A stretch of 64,000 bases of DNA from Sulfuracidifex tepidarius (GTDB taxonomy: Archaea > Thermoproteota > Thermoprotei_A > Sulfolobales > Sulfolobaceae), in NCBI RefSeq assembly GCF_008326425.1, contig NZ_AP018929.1:2060875-2124874 (forward strand), read 5' to 3'. Shown here piece after piece: positions 8,628 through 18,109 of the stretch (the stretch's first letter is position 1; each line of letters starts with the position of its first letter). Under the pieces are notes generated by a model. That model saw only the letters and a list, made by a program, of their open reading frames with translations. It searched no databases and was not told the DNA's origin. Position numbers and translations under genes: made by a program.

Positions 8628-9695
8628 ATGTACGTTTCAGTTAGGGGCAGGGTATGGCTTGAAGTTGAGGCGGCCAACATGGTTGAGAGCGTCGGTAACT
8701 ATGTTAAGCATAGGAGGGTTCCCGTGGTCGTGAAAGAGAAGGACGGGAATTTCATGACTTTCTTCGTCCCTTCCATTTCGGGAGAGAGCGTGGCCCATTC
8801 GTACCAGTTAATCTTAGCCGAAGCGTTGAAGAAGAAGGGGCAGAAGGTCTGTAAGTACTGTGAGAAGGGTATATTCCTTAAGAGTACCAATAAGGAAATA
8901 TACAAGGAGGTCACTGGAAACGACCCGCCTAAATCAGGCAAAAAGGGAAGCGAGAGTGTACAAGCAGCTAATGAAATAGAGGAGAACATAATCAAAAGCT
9001 GTGGCGTAGAAGACGTCGGAGGTTTCTTGTTCGCCGAGAACCCCAACGTGAAGAGAACATCCGCTTTCAGTACAGGCTACATGATACCAGTCAAGGAATC
9101 CCTGAGCGTGACCTCGATAGATCCTCAACTTCACAGCAGATATGCGTTGGGTACAAAGTTCGTGAACATGGGCGAGGAGAGCAGTAGCTCTGGACAAATG
9201 ATCTACTACGTGGAGGTATCCTCAGCTATGTTCTCTTTCTCCTTCGACATAGACACTAAGTTCATAGGCAAGTACACGTTTAGTGTGGATAATTACGGTA
9301 AAGTAATAAAAGACATGAGTGAAAATGATGTTAAGTCAAGGATAGAAGCCTCCCTTGAGGCTCTGAAGAGGTTCCTCCTCGAGTTCCCCGTAGGGGCGAA
9401 GAGGACTAGGTTCAACCCGTCCGACGTTAGTTGGGACTCAATAGGAATTGCAGTCTCAAACGAGGTGTGGACGATGCCTAGTAGCTTTACCGAGGACTAT
9501 TTAAAGAGAGCAAGGATCAAGAGAGAAAAAGTATCATACGAAACTGAGATTCACGCTTACTCTGAAAACACGGAGACGAAGGAAGAAGTTTCCCCTAATG
9601 AAATGAAGAGTTACGACTCAGCCGAGGAGGCAATAGTTTCCGCGATCGAGAACGCAGAGAAACGAGTTTCCGCGATCGAGAACGCAAAGAAATGA
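8628..9695 (+). CDS. cas7: type I-A Cascade backbone protein Cas7 (Csa2)
   Basis: Cas7/Csa2 polymerises along the crRNA to form the I-A Cascade backbone. The sequence fits the family closely: an N-terminal RRM-type strand, then NMVESVGNYVKHRR, the FVPSISGESVAHSYQ helix, DVGGFLFA followed by RRTS-like KRTSAFSTGYMIP, VEVSSAMFSFSFDID, and GAKRTRFNPS. I chose ATG 8628, six bases after GGTGAGG, rather than the GTG at 8616, because Cas7 starts directly with this strand. It is about 355 residues against about 320 usual. The excess is an acidic tail ending in a tandemly duplicated VSAIENA(E/K)K segment coded by an internal DNA duplication near 9635-9692. Confidence 0.93.
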   Translation: MYVSVRGRVWLEVEAANMVESVGNYVKHRRVPVVVKEKDGNFMTFFVPSISGESVAHSYQLILAEALKKKGQKVCKYCEKGIFLKSTNKEIYKEVTGNDPPKSGKKGSESVQAANEIEENIIKSCGVEDVGGFLFAENPNVKRTSAFSTGYMIPVKESLSVTSIDPQLHSRYALGTKFVNMGEESSSSGQMIYYVEVSSAMFSFSFDIDTKFIGKYTFSVDNYGKVIKDMSENDVKSRIEASLEALKRFLLEFPVGAKRTRFNPSDVSWDSIGIAVSNEVWTMPSSFTEDYLKRARIKREKVSYETEIHAYSENTETKEEVSPNEMKSYDSAEEAIVSAIENAEKRVSAIENAKK

Positions 9696-9704
9696 GGCTA
9701 AAGC

Positions 9705-10478
9705 ATGAAGGGTTACGTGTTTGACGTGGAGTATTGTTGGGGCTTTCAGGCGAGAATAGCGGGGATGTCCAAGACCTCGTCGTCTTACCTTTTCCCCCCG
9801 CCCAGCACCATCCTCGGTGCTATAGCGGAGTCATATAACGTCAGAAAAGGCAGGTCAGAAAGCGAGAGTGTGTCCACTGTTGTAAAGCTATCCAAAGAGA
9901 TCCTTTCTCTTACTTTCAAGTCTTTGAACGCCATCCCGATTTCATTTCAGGATCTGAACAAGGTGATCGCGATCAGGACTTCTGCTGGTGAAGAGTACCC
10001 TTCTACTGTGGAGGTCTACAAGTCCTTCGATGCCCCAGCCAGGGGAAAGACTATCCTCTCTTCCTTGGATGATAGTCCTCCATCCCTCAGAGTTGTCCTG
10101 ATAGTTAGGGACTCTGACATCACCGTTGATGATCTGTGGAGGATAAAGAGGATTGGGAGCAAGGAGAGTTTAGTTTCGGTAACCAACGTTAATGAACACG
10201 ATGTGAAGGGAGTAGGTAAGGAGTTTGAGACAGACTTTGCCATCCCAGTATTGGACGAAGTAGAAATTCACAGCCTAGGGGAGTTTCTCTATCAATTTTA
10301 CGTTCCTGTTGACGGGGGAAGCTTAGTGGACTCTCCGTGGAAGATGTACGTAGAGTCTAAGACAGTAAAATACATGATCGGGCTTCCGTTCAGAGATTAT
10401 AAGGTAGCCGTGAAGGTCAAGGGCAAATACACTGGATACAAGGTAGGTGAAGAGGTAGTGATGGGAATTGAAAGTTAA
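9705..10478 (+). CDS. cas5: type I-A Cascade subunit Cas5
   Basis: Cas5a caps the 5' handle of the crRNA in I-A Cascade. The 257-residue protein starts with the family pattern: beta strand, then WGFQARIAGMSKTSSSYLFPPPSTILGAIAE, which is diagnostic of the Cas5 RAMP fold and its first helix. The C terminus has the short strands GLPFRDYKVAVKVKG. It lies nine bases after cas7 and overlaps the next gene by 11 bases, so the three are cotranscribed. Length is normal. Confidence 0.9.
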   Translation: MKGYVFDVEYCWGFQARIAGMSKTSSSYLFPPPSTILGAIAESYNVRKGRSESESVSTVVKLSKEILSLTFKSLNAIPISFQDLNKVIAIRTSAGEEYPSTVEVYKSFDAPARGKTILSSLDDSPPSLRVVLIVRDSDITVDDLWRIKRIGSKESLVSVTNVNEHDVKGVGKEFETDFAIPVLDEVEIHSLGEFLYQFYVPVDGGSLVDSPWKMYVESKTVKYMIGLPFRDYKVAVKVKGKYTGYKVGEEVVMGIES

Positions 10479-11508
10479 CTTTCCTCCTGACTCCTCAATA
10501 CTCTCCTCGATGATCTACGAAGGGTACATTTACGTTTTGAGTATCTGCAGAAATGATCCATCACCTGAATGCCTTCAAGGTCTCTGGAGAAATAAAGTGC
10601 AATTTTACTTCACAGGAAACGACGTAAAGCATACTCTGAAAAGGATTTCTGCTCAAATTCCTCAGTGCAAACAGATTGACGCTAAGCTGGAGTCATTAGC
10701 AGAGTGTCTATCCCTCATCACACCCGACCTTGAAGTTAGCATGAAGGTGAACGAGGACGTCTTTGTAGGGCACAATCTCGAAATGAAAGAGAACTGGCTT
10801 AGCTTTCAGATCATGAAAGTAGACAGATATATGGGAATATCAAGCATGGAGAGCGGGCTTATGAAGAAGCAGGTTACATGTTTCACAGACTTGTCAGGAG
10901 CGTATCTCTTCTTTTTAGGGCTCATCTCCTCGAGCGTGGTCACTATAGGAAATGACTATTATTTTCTCCTATTCGACACTTCGCAGGTACCAGACTGTCT
11001 AGCCAATCCTTTAGCATGGTTCTCAGTGAAGGATCAGCTAAAGGCAGACTTAAGAAACGCCCTCAAGAAGGTCGGGAGGGTTTCGGAGGAGATAATTTCC
11101 CTGGAGTCCCTCCTGGACAGTTCCGTGATATCTGCAATGATGTCAAATCGACTAGAGCGGGTGAACCTGAGGTTGTTGAAGATCTCCAGTGAGGGGAATA
11201 CGTATAAGGTGTATAACGATTTCCCAATAACTATGCTGAACATGAGGATATATCAAAACATGAAACTGGTGAAGTCCTTGCAAAAACTCGTGAACTTACT
11301 CATAATACCTGCGTCGGATTTCCTTAACGGGAGAGATAAGAAAGGCGACGGTTATCACGCTTACATGGCACTAAAGTACGTGTACATGTTCCTGACCTCG
11401 GATAACTCTACATATCTGAACATGGCAGTGAGGGAGCTCCACGAGGCGAATAAAGCGAATGAAAAGGGCGGATACCTGAGATGGATAACTTATCTTATTA
11501 TGAGGTAG
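10468..11508 (+). CDS. cas8a2: type I-A large subunit Cas8a2 (Csa4)
   Basis: The 346-residue product lies between cas5 and cas3', which is where the I-A large subunit belongs, and its length equals that of Csa4 in Sulfolobus (about 350). Cas8a recognises the PAM and helps recruit Cas3. Sequence is poorly conserved in this family and I see no catalytic motif; the C-terminal third (from residue ~255) is helical, as in other Cas8 proteins. The frame begins at TTG 10468 overlapping cas5; an ATG at 10508 is the next candidate. It overlaps cas3' by 28 bases. The order cas5-cas8a-cas3' differs from the S. solfataricus order, in which csa4 follows cas3''. Confidence 0.72.
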   Translation: MKVNFPPDSSILSSMIYEGYIYVLSICRNDPSPECLQGLWRNKVQFYFTGNDVKHTLKRISAQIPQCKQIDAKLESLAECLSLITPDLEVSMKVNEDVFVGHNLEMKENWLSFQIMKVDRYMGISSMESGLMKKQVTCFTDLSGAYLFFLGLISSSVVTIGNDYYFLLFDTSQVPDCLANPLAWFSVKDQLKADLRNALKKVGRVSEEIISLESLLDSSVISAMMSNRLERVNLRLLKISSEGNTYKVYNDFPITMLNMRIYQNMKLVKSLQKLVNLLIIPASDFLNGRDKKGDGYHAYMALKYVYMFLTSDNSTYLNMAVRELHEANKANEKGGYLRWITYLIMR

Positions 11509-13016
11509 TCAAGGAGTCCCTGGGACTCAAGGAGAGGCCCTTCCTAGATCACGTGATGTCTTCAATTCAGGATGGAAACTACTTCGTCTTGGCACCCACT
11601 GGGTACGGCAAGACTGCCATATCAATGGCGCTCTCCATGAGAGAGATAGAGGATGGCTTCAAGATAGTCGTGTCATACCCCCTTAGATCACTCATTGAAC
11701 AACAGTCATGGAAGTTCCAAAACTTCATGAGGATGAGGGGCTACATTGACGTTATCGGGGTGAGGTACATGGGAAGGGCAGATTCACCTTACTTGGTTCA
11801 CCCGGTTACTCTTACCACTGTGGATAACTTATCCCTCATGTCCTTGGGTCTATCTCCCGAGGATACCCAGAAAGTATACAAGGAATATCATGGGACGACC
11901 TATGGCTCCCTGGGACATTACATGTTCTCATGGGCCTCAGTTTTCACCGCGTCTCACGTCTTCGATGAGGTACATCTTTTGGCGGATAGGACTAAGTCGC
12001 TTTCCTTCCTTATGACCTTTCTGAGGCTTAGCAAAACGTTCGGGAATAACGTGATCTCCATGTCAGCTACCTTACCCAAGTCTTACAGAGGGATCCTCTC
12101 GCAACAAGCTAAGTTACTTGAGTTCAAGGAATGCTACGATAAGGAGTTCTCCAGAGAAAGGGAGAGTAAGAGATACAGAATCGAGCTCAAGGGAATAAGG
12201 AATGACAAGTTAAATACTCTGAAGTCTGTCCTGAAAGACCTCAAGAAAGACTTCAGGAAGGCGTTGGTTATCTTCAATACCGTCAATGATGCCATAGAGT
12301 TCTACAGAAGTATAGAAGGGGAGAAGAAAGTCCTCATACATTCTAGATTCTCGGACGAGGATAGGAAAAAGAAGGCCATCGAGGTGGAGACAATGAGTGA
12401 AGGTATAGTCGTTGGGACTCAAGCAGTGGAGGCGGGACTGGACTTCTCATCAGATTTGATAATTTCTGAGCTATGCCCAGCAAACTCTCTTATCCAAAGG
12501 TTCGGTAGGTTCCTTAGAAAAGATGAGAAGAAAGGTAAAGCGATAGTGTGGTACGAGGAAGGGAAAGAGGACGGAGTTAGGTACAAGGTTTACGAAGGAG
12601 AGTTGGTCAGAAGAACCCTGGATTACCTGAGTTCAAACCAGGACATCAATCTACACATAGGTTATGAGAGGTTCCTCGATCACGTCTATTCTTCCCCTCC
12701 TGAGGTGGACTACAACCTGATGGAGAAAATAGTTAACGTGATCACTAACCTGAGCAATCCTTCAGAGTCTGCCATGGACCTCCTGATAAAGATGGATGGG
12801 AGTCTCGTGAGGGAGGGAGATGTCCTGACAGCTTTGTCAAGCGACGGGGTGGAGGTTCCTGTAAACTTCAACTACATAAGGAATAACTGCGTTAAAGCAT
12901 TTAACGGAAATGAAGAGAGGAGGTGCCCTCGTAGCGAGAAGGAAGCTGTAATCTACTCATTGGAGGGTTTCAAGTATAAGGTAAATTCTGCCTATACGGA
13001 GGTGGGTCTTCCGTGA
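11481..13016 (+). CDS. cas3': CRISPR helicase Cas3'
   Basis: Cas3' is the superfamily 2 DNA helicase half of the split Cas3 of type I-A. It is ATP-driven and pulls the displaced target strand into the nuclease. Helicase motifs are in order: Walker A APTGYGKT (residues ~38-45), FDEVH (~160), SMSATLPK (~193), GTQAVEAGLDF (~312) and the arginine finger QRFGRFLR (~339). Length 511 is normal. The gene overlaps both neighbours (28 bases with cas8a, four with cas3''), so production of the two Cas3 halves is translationally coupled. Confidence 0.95.
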   Translation: MDNLSYYEVVKESLGLKERPFLDHVMSSIQDGNYFVLAPTGYGKTAISMALSMREIEDGFKIVVSYPLRSLIEQQSWKFQNFMRMRGYIDVIGVRYMGRADSPYLVHPVTLTTVDNLSLMSLGLSPEDTQKVYKEYHGTTYGSLGHYMFSWASVFTASHVFDEVHLLADRTKSLSFLMTFLRLSKTFGNNVISMSATLPKSYRGILSQQAKLLEFKECYDKEFSRERESKRYRIELKGIRNDKLNTLKSVLKDLKKDFRKALVIFNTVNDAIEFYRSIEGEKKVLIHSRFSDEDRKKKAIEVETMSEGIVVGTQAVEAGLDFSSDLIISELCPANSLIQRFGRFLRKDEKKGKAIVWYEEGKEDGVRYKVYEGELVRRTLDYLSSNQDINLHIGYERFLDHVYSSPPEVDYNLMEKIVNVITNLSNPSESAMDLLIKMDGSLVREGDVLTALSSDGVEVPVNFNYIRNNCVKAFNGNEERRCPRSEKEAVIYSLEGFKYKVNSAYTEVGLP

Positions 13017-13732
13017 TCTACAGCTTCTATGATCCTCCTGTGGAGGAGAGATTAAAGGATCATATTAACCTAGCTTTGAGTAACATTAACGCTGAAGGAA
13101 GATTGATCAGGCAAGGCATGAAGCTGACCGACGACTTCTTGAAGATCCTGCGTCTGTCTATAATATTCCACGACTTCGGTAAAGTGGTTTTCAACCAACA
13201 CGCCTTCAGAGAGGGTAAGAGACTTACCTTCCCTGGGCATGAGGTTATTTCCTGCTGGGCGGTTTACAGACATTTCAATGTAGGTCAATACCTCAAGGAC
13301 GAAATAACGGGCAGAAAGTTAATCGCTCTATCTGTGTTGATGCATCACCACCCAATGGAACTTAGGGAGAGGATTAACATCTTGAAGAAGAACGAGATGG
13401 AAGTAGACGAGGAGACCTTTAATCTATTCTGGGAAGAGTTAAACGATATTTATATTGATAATGTGAGACTAAATAGAGTGAATGTATCTGAGATTGCGTG
13501 GGAAACTCAGAGGATCTATGTAGAGCTATGGAAAGAGATCTGGATGAACTCCAGTCCAAAAATTAGGAAGATATTTCTCCTCAATCTTCAAGGGTTAGTT
13601 GCATGTGACTACACTTCAGCTAATAAGCTCAGGGGTGGAGATAAGGGGTTCATAAACGTCATAAGGAAATTCAACGATTCATTCATGAGTTCCAGACAAG
13701 GGATGGGGAGAGAAGACCGGGACCACACATAA
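13013..13732 (+). CDS. cas3'': CRISPR HD nuclease Cas3''
   Basis: Cas3'' is the metal-dependent HD nuclease that degrades DNA unwound by Cas3'. The HD signature is IIFHDFGK (His-Asp at residues ~52-53), with a later LMHHHPM triad at about residue 110 and an Asp near the end (ACDYTSANKLRGG). The start is a GTG overlapping the cas3' stop (GTGA). Length 239 is normal. This ends the I-A operon; 278 AT-rich bases separate it from cas10. Confidence 0.93.
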   Translation: MIYSFYDPPVEERLKDHINLALSNINAEGRLIRQGMKLTDDFLKILRLSIIFHDFGKVVFNQHAFREGKRLTFPGHEVISCWAVYRHFNVGQYLKDEITGRKLIALSVLMHHHPMELRERINILKKNEMEVDEETFNLFWEELNDIYIDNVRLNRVNVSEIAWETQRIYVELWKEIWMNSSPKIRKIFLLNLQGLVACDYTSANKLRGGDKGFINVIRKFNDSFMSSRQGMGREDRDHT

Positions 13733-13925
13733 AGACTCTTACCTTAATAATCCCCTAAGAGACTTCCTCAGCGGATATACATTGTTATGTTCACTTCTTA
13801 ACTTAATACCATAATATATTGACTTTTATCTACAATAATAAATATATAGTCTAAAATATTAATATAGAGATTTTATAGTTAGTATTAATTCTATATTATT
13901 CTTATTTTGTATTTACATTTCATAT

Positions 13926-14011
13926 AAGTTTATTTAAAAATATAATTGATTAACATGGGTGTCACGAGAAATAGTAAAGTTAAATTATCTTCACTTACAC
14001 TACTCTGCTAA
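13926..14011 (+). promoter_or_regulatory. promoter and possible 18-codon leader ORF before cas10
   Basis: An A/T box (TTTATTTAAAAATA at ~13929) precedes a mini-ORF, ATG 13955 to TAA 14009-14011, whose stop overlaps the cas10 start (TAATG). If translated, it would couple to cas10. It may equally be chance; no protein-like sequence is evident in the 18 residues. Confidence 0.35.
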
Positions 14012-16596
14012 TGAGTTCTGCGAACTATGTCAGACCTGATCCGTTAACTTTCAAGGTAATAAGAAAGAGCACTTCTCGTGAATCTGAGGAAATTAGAGAG
14101 AAGGTAAGAGAATGTTGGAAAGAGAACCTTGATTACTGGAAGAAAGGAGAAAAAGGAAAGGCACTAAACCTGACAGCAGATTGCATAGTGAATGAGATAA
14201 AGGAAGAGATCAGACTTTATCATAAGGAATTAGAAATAGGGAAAAGTTACGATGTTCCTTTCGTTATTCTACCGGCTGATACGCGGTTCCCGGGTTTCCT
14301 CAATAGTATAGGAGATCACATGATTACGACATCAGCCTTCGCTGTAAGTGTAGCCCTCTCTATGTACGACAAAGGGCTTCTAGGCGATGTCATATATCCA
14401 TTTTTAGGAAATAATTCATGTGATAGAGAGATTTTAAGGGGTTTCATAAGACTGGCTGCCTTACTTCACGATTTAGGTAAGATGCCTCCTTGTAACCACG
14501 CGGAAAGATCATATGAATATGTCAAGAATATTTTCAGAGAAGACGGGGAGCTCGCTGAAGCGTTGGCCTTAACTGCATCTCGTCATCACTACGGTAGATA
14601 TACCTCTCAAGATAGAAGGCCTTCTAATATTCTAGAGTTGATCGTAGCTTTCGCCGATAAGGTTTCATCGTCGTCGAGATCCATAGTTTTCAGGGAGACC
14701 GACTTAAACAGTGGGAAGGATAGCATGATGAATTTTTTAAGAAGAGCTCGTGGTTTCAAGGAAATCGGGTACAATATAGGAAGCGATGAAGACCTCAAGA
14801 GAATAGAGGACCTAATAAGAGACGGGCATGTAGAGGAAGACGAGGACTTTTCAGGAGTGAGGACTTACGGTTTTCTAGACAAGGATGAAAATGCCTCTCT
14901 CAGGGTAAACAGTAGACTCGTAAACGCTGAACGAGAACTCATAGGAGAAAAGGGGGAGGGAAAACTCGTCTCCATGTATTTCTTTGAGATTCCCTCAATA
15001 AAGAGTTACGTAAGCAGGGGAACATCCCTTAAGGTGTACGCTGGTTACAGTCTGCTCATAGATTACTTGAACCACGAGATCTCAAGGCGAATACAGGAGA
15101 AAGTGGGACCAGAATGCGTCATCTCGGATGAAGGTGGCTCGGTTCTGGCTATAACGCCTTCTACTTTCAAAACAGAGGAAATTCTAACCGGAGTTCTGGA
15201 TCCTGAAAAGGGCGAACTTAGGTTCTTTAAGTACAGAGACTTCAAGGAAGACTTTCTGCTTTCAGAATTCTTCCTTGGACCTAAGGAAGTGTGGGAAGGC
15301 TGGGGAGAAAAGTCCCCTTATTTGAGGGACTCAGTGAGGAGTTTTGGGTCACTAGTATCGAAGTTTCTCTCACATGCGTCATCGAGCGAGATTAAGCCGT
15401 CCTCTGAGCTAGGAAAGGAGAGAAGGATTCCCATCAATAACACTTGTAAGGAGTGTAAAATGAACCCTAAGGAGGAAGGAGATCTATGCGGTGCGTGTAA
15501 GTTAGCTCAAGATATGTATGTAGAGTTCAGAAATAGCGTCCAGTCCCTGCTTGGAGGTGAAGATAACCCAGGGAAGAGAGTGGAGGTCCTAAGGGCTTTC
15601 AACATCATAAGGGAATTAATACACGATCTGAAAGAAAGCGGGAAAGACGTTGTGGGAATTAAAGTGCCGATAACTGTTGATGAGTGGGATGAGAACCATG
15701 GTGGGTCAGGGTGGATAGCCTTCTTTGACGCCGATGGAGACAATTTCGGAAAACTTAAGAGCAACGCGACGACCTTGACCCAGTACATAGCAATCCTGAA
15801 CGGGCTTAGCTTTTACATCTATTACTCTATAGAAAGAGGACTTTTATATACAATTGAAAAGAAGGGGGAGGTAAACTTCGTTCCTCTCGTCCTTGGAGGG
15901 GACGACATTATTTTCTTATTCAGAGGAGACGACGTCTTTCTTTTCTCTGAAGGAATGGATATGGCGTTAAAGAACGCAACCTATTCTAGAAAAGGAGGTG
16001 AACTTGAGAGGAAAGCTACTGATGCAGACCCTTATATGTGGTTCGGAATCTCTGCAGGGATATTCCTCAGTAACAAGGTAGACTATCCTTTCATATTAGG
16101 GAAGGAAGAAGCTGAGAGGCTCCAAGGTATATCGAAAGAGTACTCCAAAACTAAAGTTCAACCCAAGTTAAAGGGAGCAGGTTTAATCACCAGCTTTCTA
16201 TCCTCGAAGTTCGGAGGAACAGAAGAAGTTTCCTCCTTCCCCGGTCTAGTGTTATCGAGGGAGGACGTCAAGGGATTGTCAGAATACATGTCTGAGTTTT
16301 GCAAGTCTGGGCTAAACACTAAGAATATGAGGGAACTTCTGAAGTATATCAAGGAAGATAAGATTTCGCTCACCTATAGAGTCTTTAGATCTAAGGGAAC
16401 CGATATAGTGAAACTGTTCCTGGAAATGTTCAACGAATTACAAGACGAGGAACTACTACGTAAGCTCGTCATAACATTTATCTCAGTGCTCGAGCCTATG
16501 GAAGATATGCCGATCTCTGCAGGGAATGAAAAATTAAAAAAGGATGAAATTTGCACCTTCTTTAATGAACTCGAAGCTAAGGCTCAATCGAGGTAA
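14011..16596 (+). CDS. cas10: type III-D large subunit Cas10 with HD and cyclase domains
   Basis: Cas10 is the signalling and DNase subunit of a type III complex. Once crRNA pairs with a target transcript it makes cyclic oligoadenylate and can cut single-stranded DNA. Both activities look intact: an N-terminal HD domain (LLHDLGKMPPCNHAE, residues ~151-165, with HH near 195) and a palm domain with FFDADGDNFG (~571) and GGDDIIFLF (~629). A zinc ribbon uses Cys479, 482, 493 and 496 (CKEC...CGAC). Length 861 fits III-D and III-B. The following csx10-like and multiple Csm3-like genes favour III-D. It is first in an eight-gene operon with its own promoter. Confidence 0.93.
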   Translation: MSSANYVRPDPLTFKVIRKSTSRESEEIREKVRECWKENLDYWKKGEKGKALNLTADCIVNEIKEEIRLYHKELEIGKSYDVPFVILPADTRFPGFLNSIGDHMITTSAFAVSVALSMYDKGLLGDVIYPFLGNNSCDREILRGFIRLAALLHDLGKMPPCNHAERSYEYVKNIFREDGELAEALALTASRHHYGRYTSQDRRPSNILELIVAFADKVSSSSRSIVFRETDLNSGKDSMMNFLRRARGFKEIGYNIGSDEDLKRIEDLIRDGHVEEDEDFSGVRTYGFLDKDENASLRVNSRLVNAERELIGEKGEGKLVSMYFFEIPSIKSYVSRGTSLKVYAGYSLLIDYLNHEISRRIQEKVGPECVISDEGGSVLAITPSTFKTEEILTGVLDPEKGELRFFKYRDFKEDFLLSEFFLGPKEVWEGWGEKSPYLRDSVRSFGSLVSKFLSHASSSEIKPSSELGKERRIPINNTCKECKMNPKEEGDLCGACKLAQDMYVEFRNSVQSLLGGEDNPGKRVEVLRAFNIIRELIHDLKESGKDVVGIKVPITVDEWDENHGGSGWIAFFDADGDNFGKLKSNATTLTQYIAILNGLSFYIYYSIERGLLYTIEKKGEVNFVPLVLGGDDIIFLFRGDDVFLFSEGMDMALKNATYSRKGGELERKATDADPYMWFGISAGIFLSNKVDYPFILGKEEAERLQGISKEYSKTKVQPKLKGAGLITSFLSSKFGGTEEVSSFPGLVLSREDVKGLSEYMSEFCKSGLNTKNMRELLKYIKEDKISLTYRVFRSKGTDIVKLFLEMFNELQDEELLRKLVITFISVLEPMEDMPISAGNEKLKKDEICTFFNELEAKAQSR

Positions 16597-16601
16597 TTCG
16601 T

Positions 16602-17120
16602 ATGAAGTATAGTGTGACCTTAATAGTGGATAATTTAAGAGGTTCAAGCGAGAACTCATTTACAGGGGATTTTGAGCCTGATTTAAAGGTTCTTTACATG
16701 ACCTCTGGCGATAAGGTTCTGGTCGTACCCGGATCTAGCATAAAAGGAGTCATCAAGAAGAACGCATTAATGGTGTGTAAAAATCGAGATCCTATCGAGG
16801 AAATATTCGGTCTTCCCGGAACCAAACAGGGAAAGGTGGAATTTGGCTGGGGATATGTCTCATCGGCTAAGCCGAATAAAAGGTACGGTGTGAAATTAGA
16901 TCAAAAGCTGGGAATAGTGAAAACTGCTCATCTATACTCTTTCGAGTATTTACCTGGAAAACTATCGTTAAAGTTTGAGGCTAGAGAGGTCTACCCTTTA
17001 TCTCAAAATTCAAGAGAAATATTGAAGAATTCTATCAAATTACTTAAGTATACTTCCATAGGTTGGGGAGGATCTAAAGGGCTGGGTATCATAAAGGAAG
17101 TTGAAATTCAAGAAGGGTGA
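16602..17120 (+). CDS. Cas7-like RAMP subunit of the III-D complex (short)
   Basis: A 172-residue Csm3-like RAMP that would form part of the backbone. It shows the RAMP pattern: VLVVPGSSIKGVIKKNA (residues ~46-62), then a strand-rich region and the C-terminal glycine-rich loop YTSIGWGGSKGLGII (~150-164). It is short for Csm3 (about 220 residues), lacking most of the thumb segment. Starts six bases after cas10 and overlaps csx10 by four. Confidence 0.82.
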   Translation: MKYSVTLIVDNLRGSSENSFTGDFEPDLKVLYMTSGDKVLVVPGSSIKGVIKKNALMVCKNRDPIEEIFGLPGTKQGKVEFGWGYVSSAKPNKRYGVKLDQKLGIVKTAHLYSFEYLPGKLSLKFEAREVYPLSQNSREILKNSIKLLKYTSIGWGGSKGLGIIKEVEIQEG

Positions 17121-18109
17121 AGAGGTTGATAAAGAAAATTACGGTAATAAATGAAACTCCTTTGCTGATATCCTCCCTTTCAAAAAACTACATGAAGTCT
17201 ATAGATTTCATTCCTTCTACTACACTTAAAGGTGCATATCTGTCTAGAATTATTGACGGTGATAAGTTATTTAAAGAGAAATCCAAACCTCAAACGTCTC
17301 TGAGCTTCACTGATGCCTTCCCATCAATGAAATGTCAGATGAACGTTCCCTCGCTGGCCACTCTATCTAAGGATGAAAGCGGAAAAATAGCCGACAAACT
17401 AAACGTGATAATAGATGAACTTGAAGGTAGGAAGAAAATAGGCGAGGAGGTAGTGAGGCTCAAGAAAGGACCGAGGAACTGGTTCCTCGATGGCGAAGTA
17501 AAGGAAATTAGAGTTAAACGATTCCACGCATCAGTTATAGAGGTCGATCCTAAACTTAAGACAGTTAGGACAGTAAGGGAAAACAACGAAATAAAAGGGC
17601 TTTTCTCCCATGTTATCGCAATCTCGCCTGGACATCAATTCACGTTCGAGGTCAAGGGAGAAGAGCAGGAGATACAGGAATTAGAGTCAATGTTGAAAAA
17701 TGGAGAGATAAACGTTGGAGCACTCAGAACAGACGGATACGGAAAGCTAAGGCTGTTGAAGGCAGAGAAGGAAGAGGTAGAGATAGACGATAGAAGGGAT
17801 GATTTCCTGGTAATGGACATTTACGGATACTTACCGTATAGTAAATACACAGAGGCATTAGAGGCACTAAAGGAATTCTTCGACGTTAAGGTGAAGATAG
17901 TTAGTATTGAGGAGAGGAGATCTCTAGATTACGATGAATGGGAAGTCAGGAACTATGTGAGAACTGGATCGGTCGTATTATTAAAAAGAAAAAAGGATAT
18001 TAAAGAGGAATTATATAACTCTAGATTGAAGGATATTGTCGTCAATTCAATCGAATCGGGAGGAAGGATCTTCTTTAACCATAAAGTCCATGAGAAACAA
18101 GGGAGCTAA
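17117..18109 (+). CDS. csx10: III-D RAMP protein Csx10 (Cas5 group)
   Basis: Csx10 is the III-D subunit that binds the crRNA 5' end, in the role of Cas5 or Csm4. The 330-residue protein starts with a RAMP strand (LIKKITVINETPLLIS), has DFIPSTTLKGAYLSRI (residues ~31-46) and a G-rich loop GALRTDGYGKLRLL (~196-209), followed by a second, more divergent RAMP half from about 230. This two-part build and the position between two Csm3-like genes are as in the III-D operon of S. solfataricus. It begins with GTG overlapping the previous stop. Confidence 0.85.
   Translation: MKRLIKKITVINETPLLISSLSKNYMKSIDFIPSTTLKGAYLSRIIDGDKLFKEKSKPQTSLSFTDAFPSMKCQMNVPSLATLSKDESGKIADKLNVIIDELEGRKKIGEEVVRLKKGPRNWFLDGEVKEIRVKRFHASVIEVDPKLKTVRTVRENNEIKGLFSHVIAISPGHQFTFEVKGEEQEIQELESMLKNGEINVGALRTDGYGKLRLLKAEKEEVEIDDRRDDFLVMDIYGYLPYSKYTEALEALKEFFDVKVKIVSIEERRSLDYDEWEVRNYVRTGSVVLLKRKKDIKEELYNSRLKDIVVNSIESGGRIFFNHKVHEKQGS

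Noticed and set aside
10461-10475. ATTGAAAG at the end of cas5, equal to the 3' end of the repeat
   Set aside because: The match is only eight bases and lies inside coding sequence; chance.
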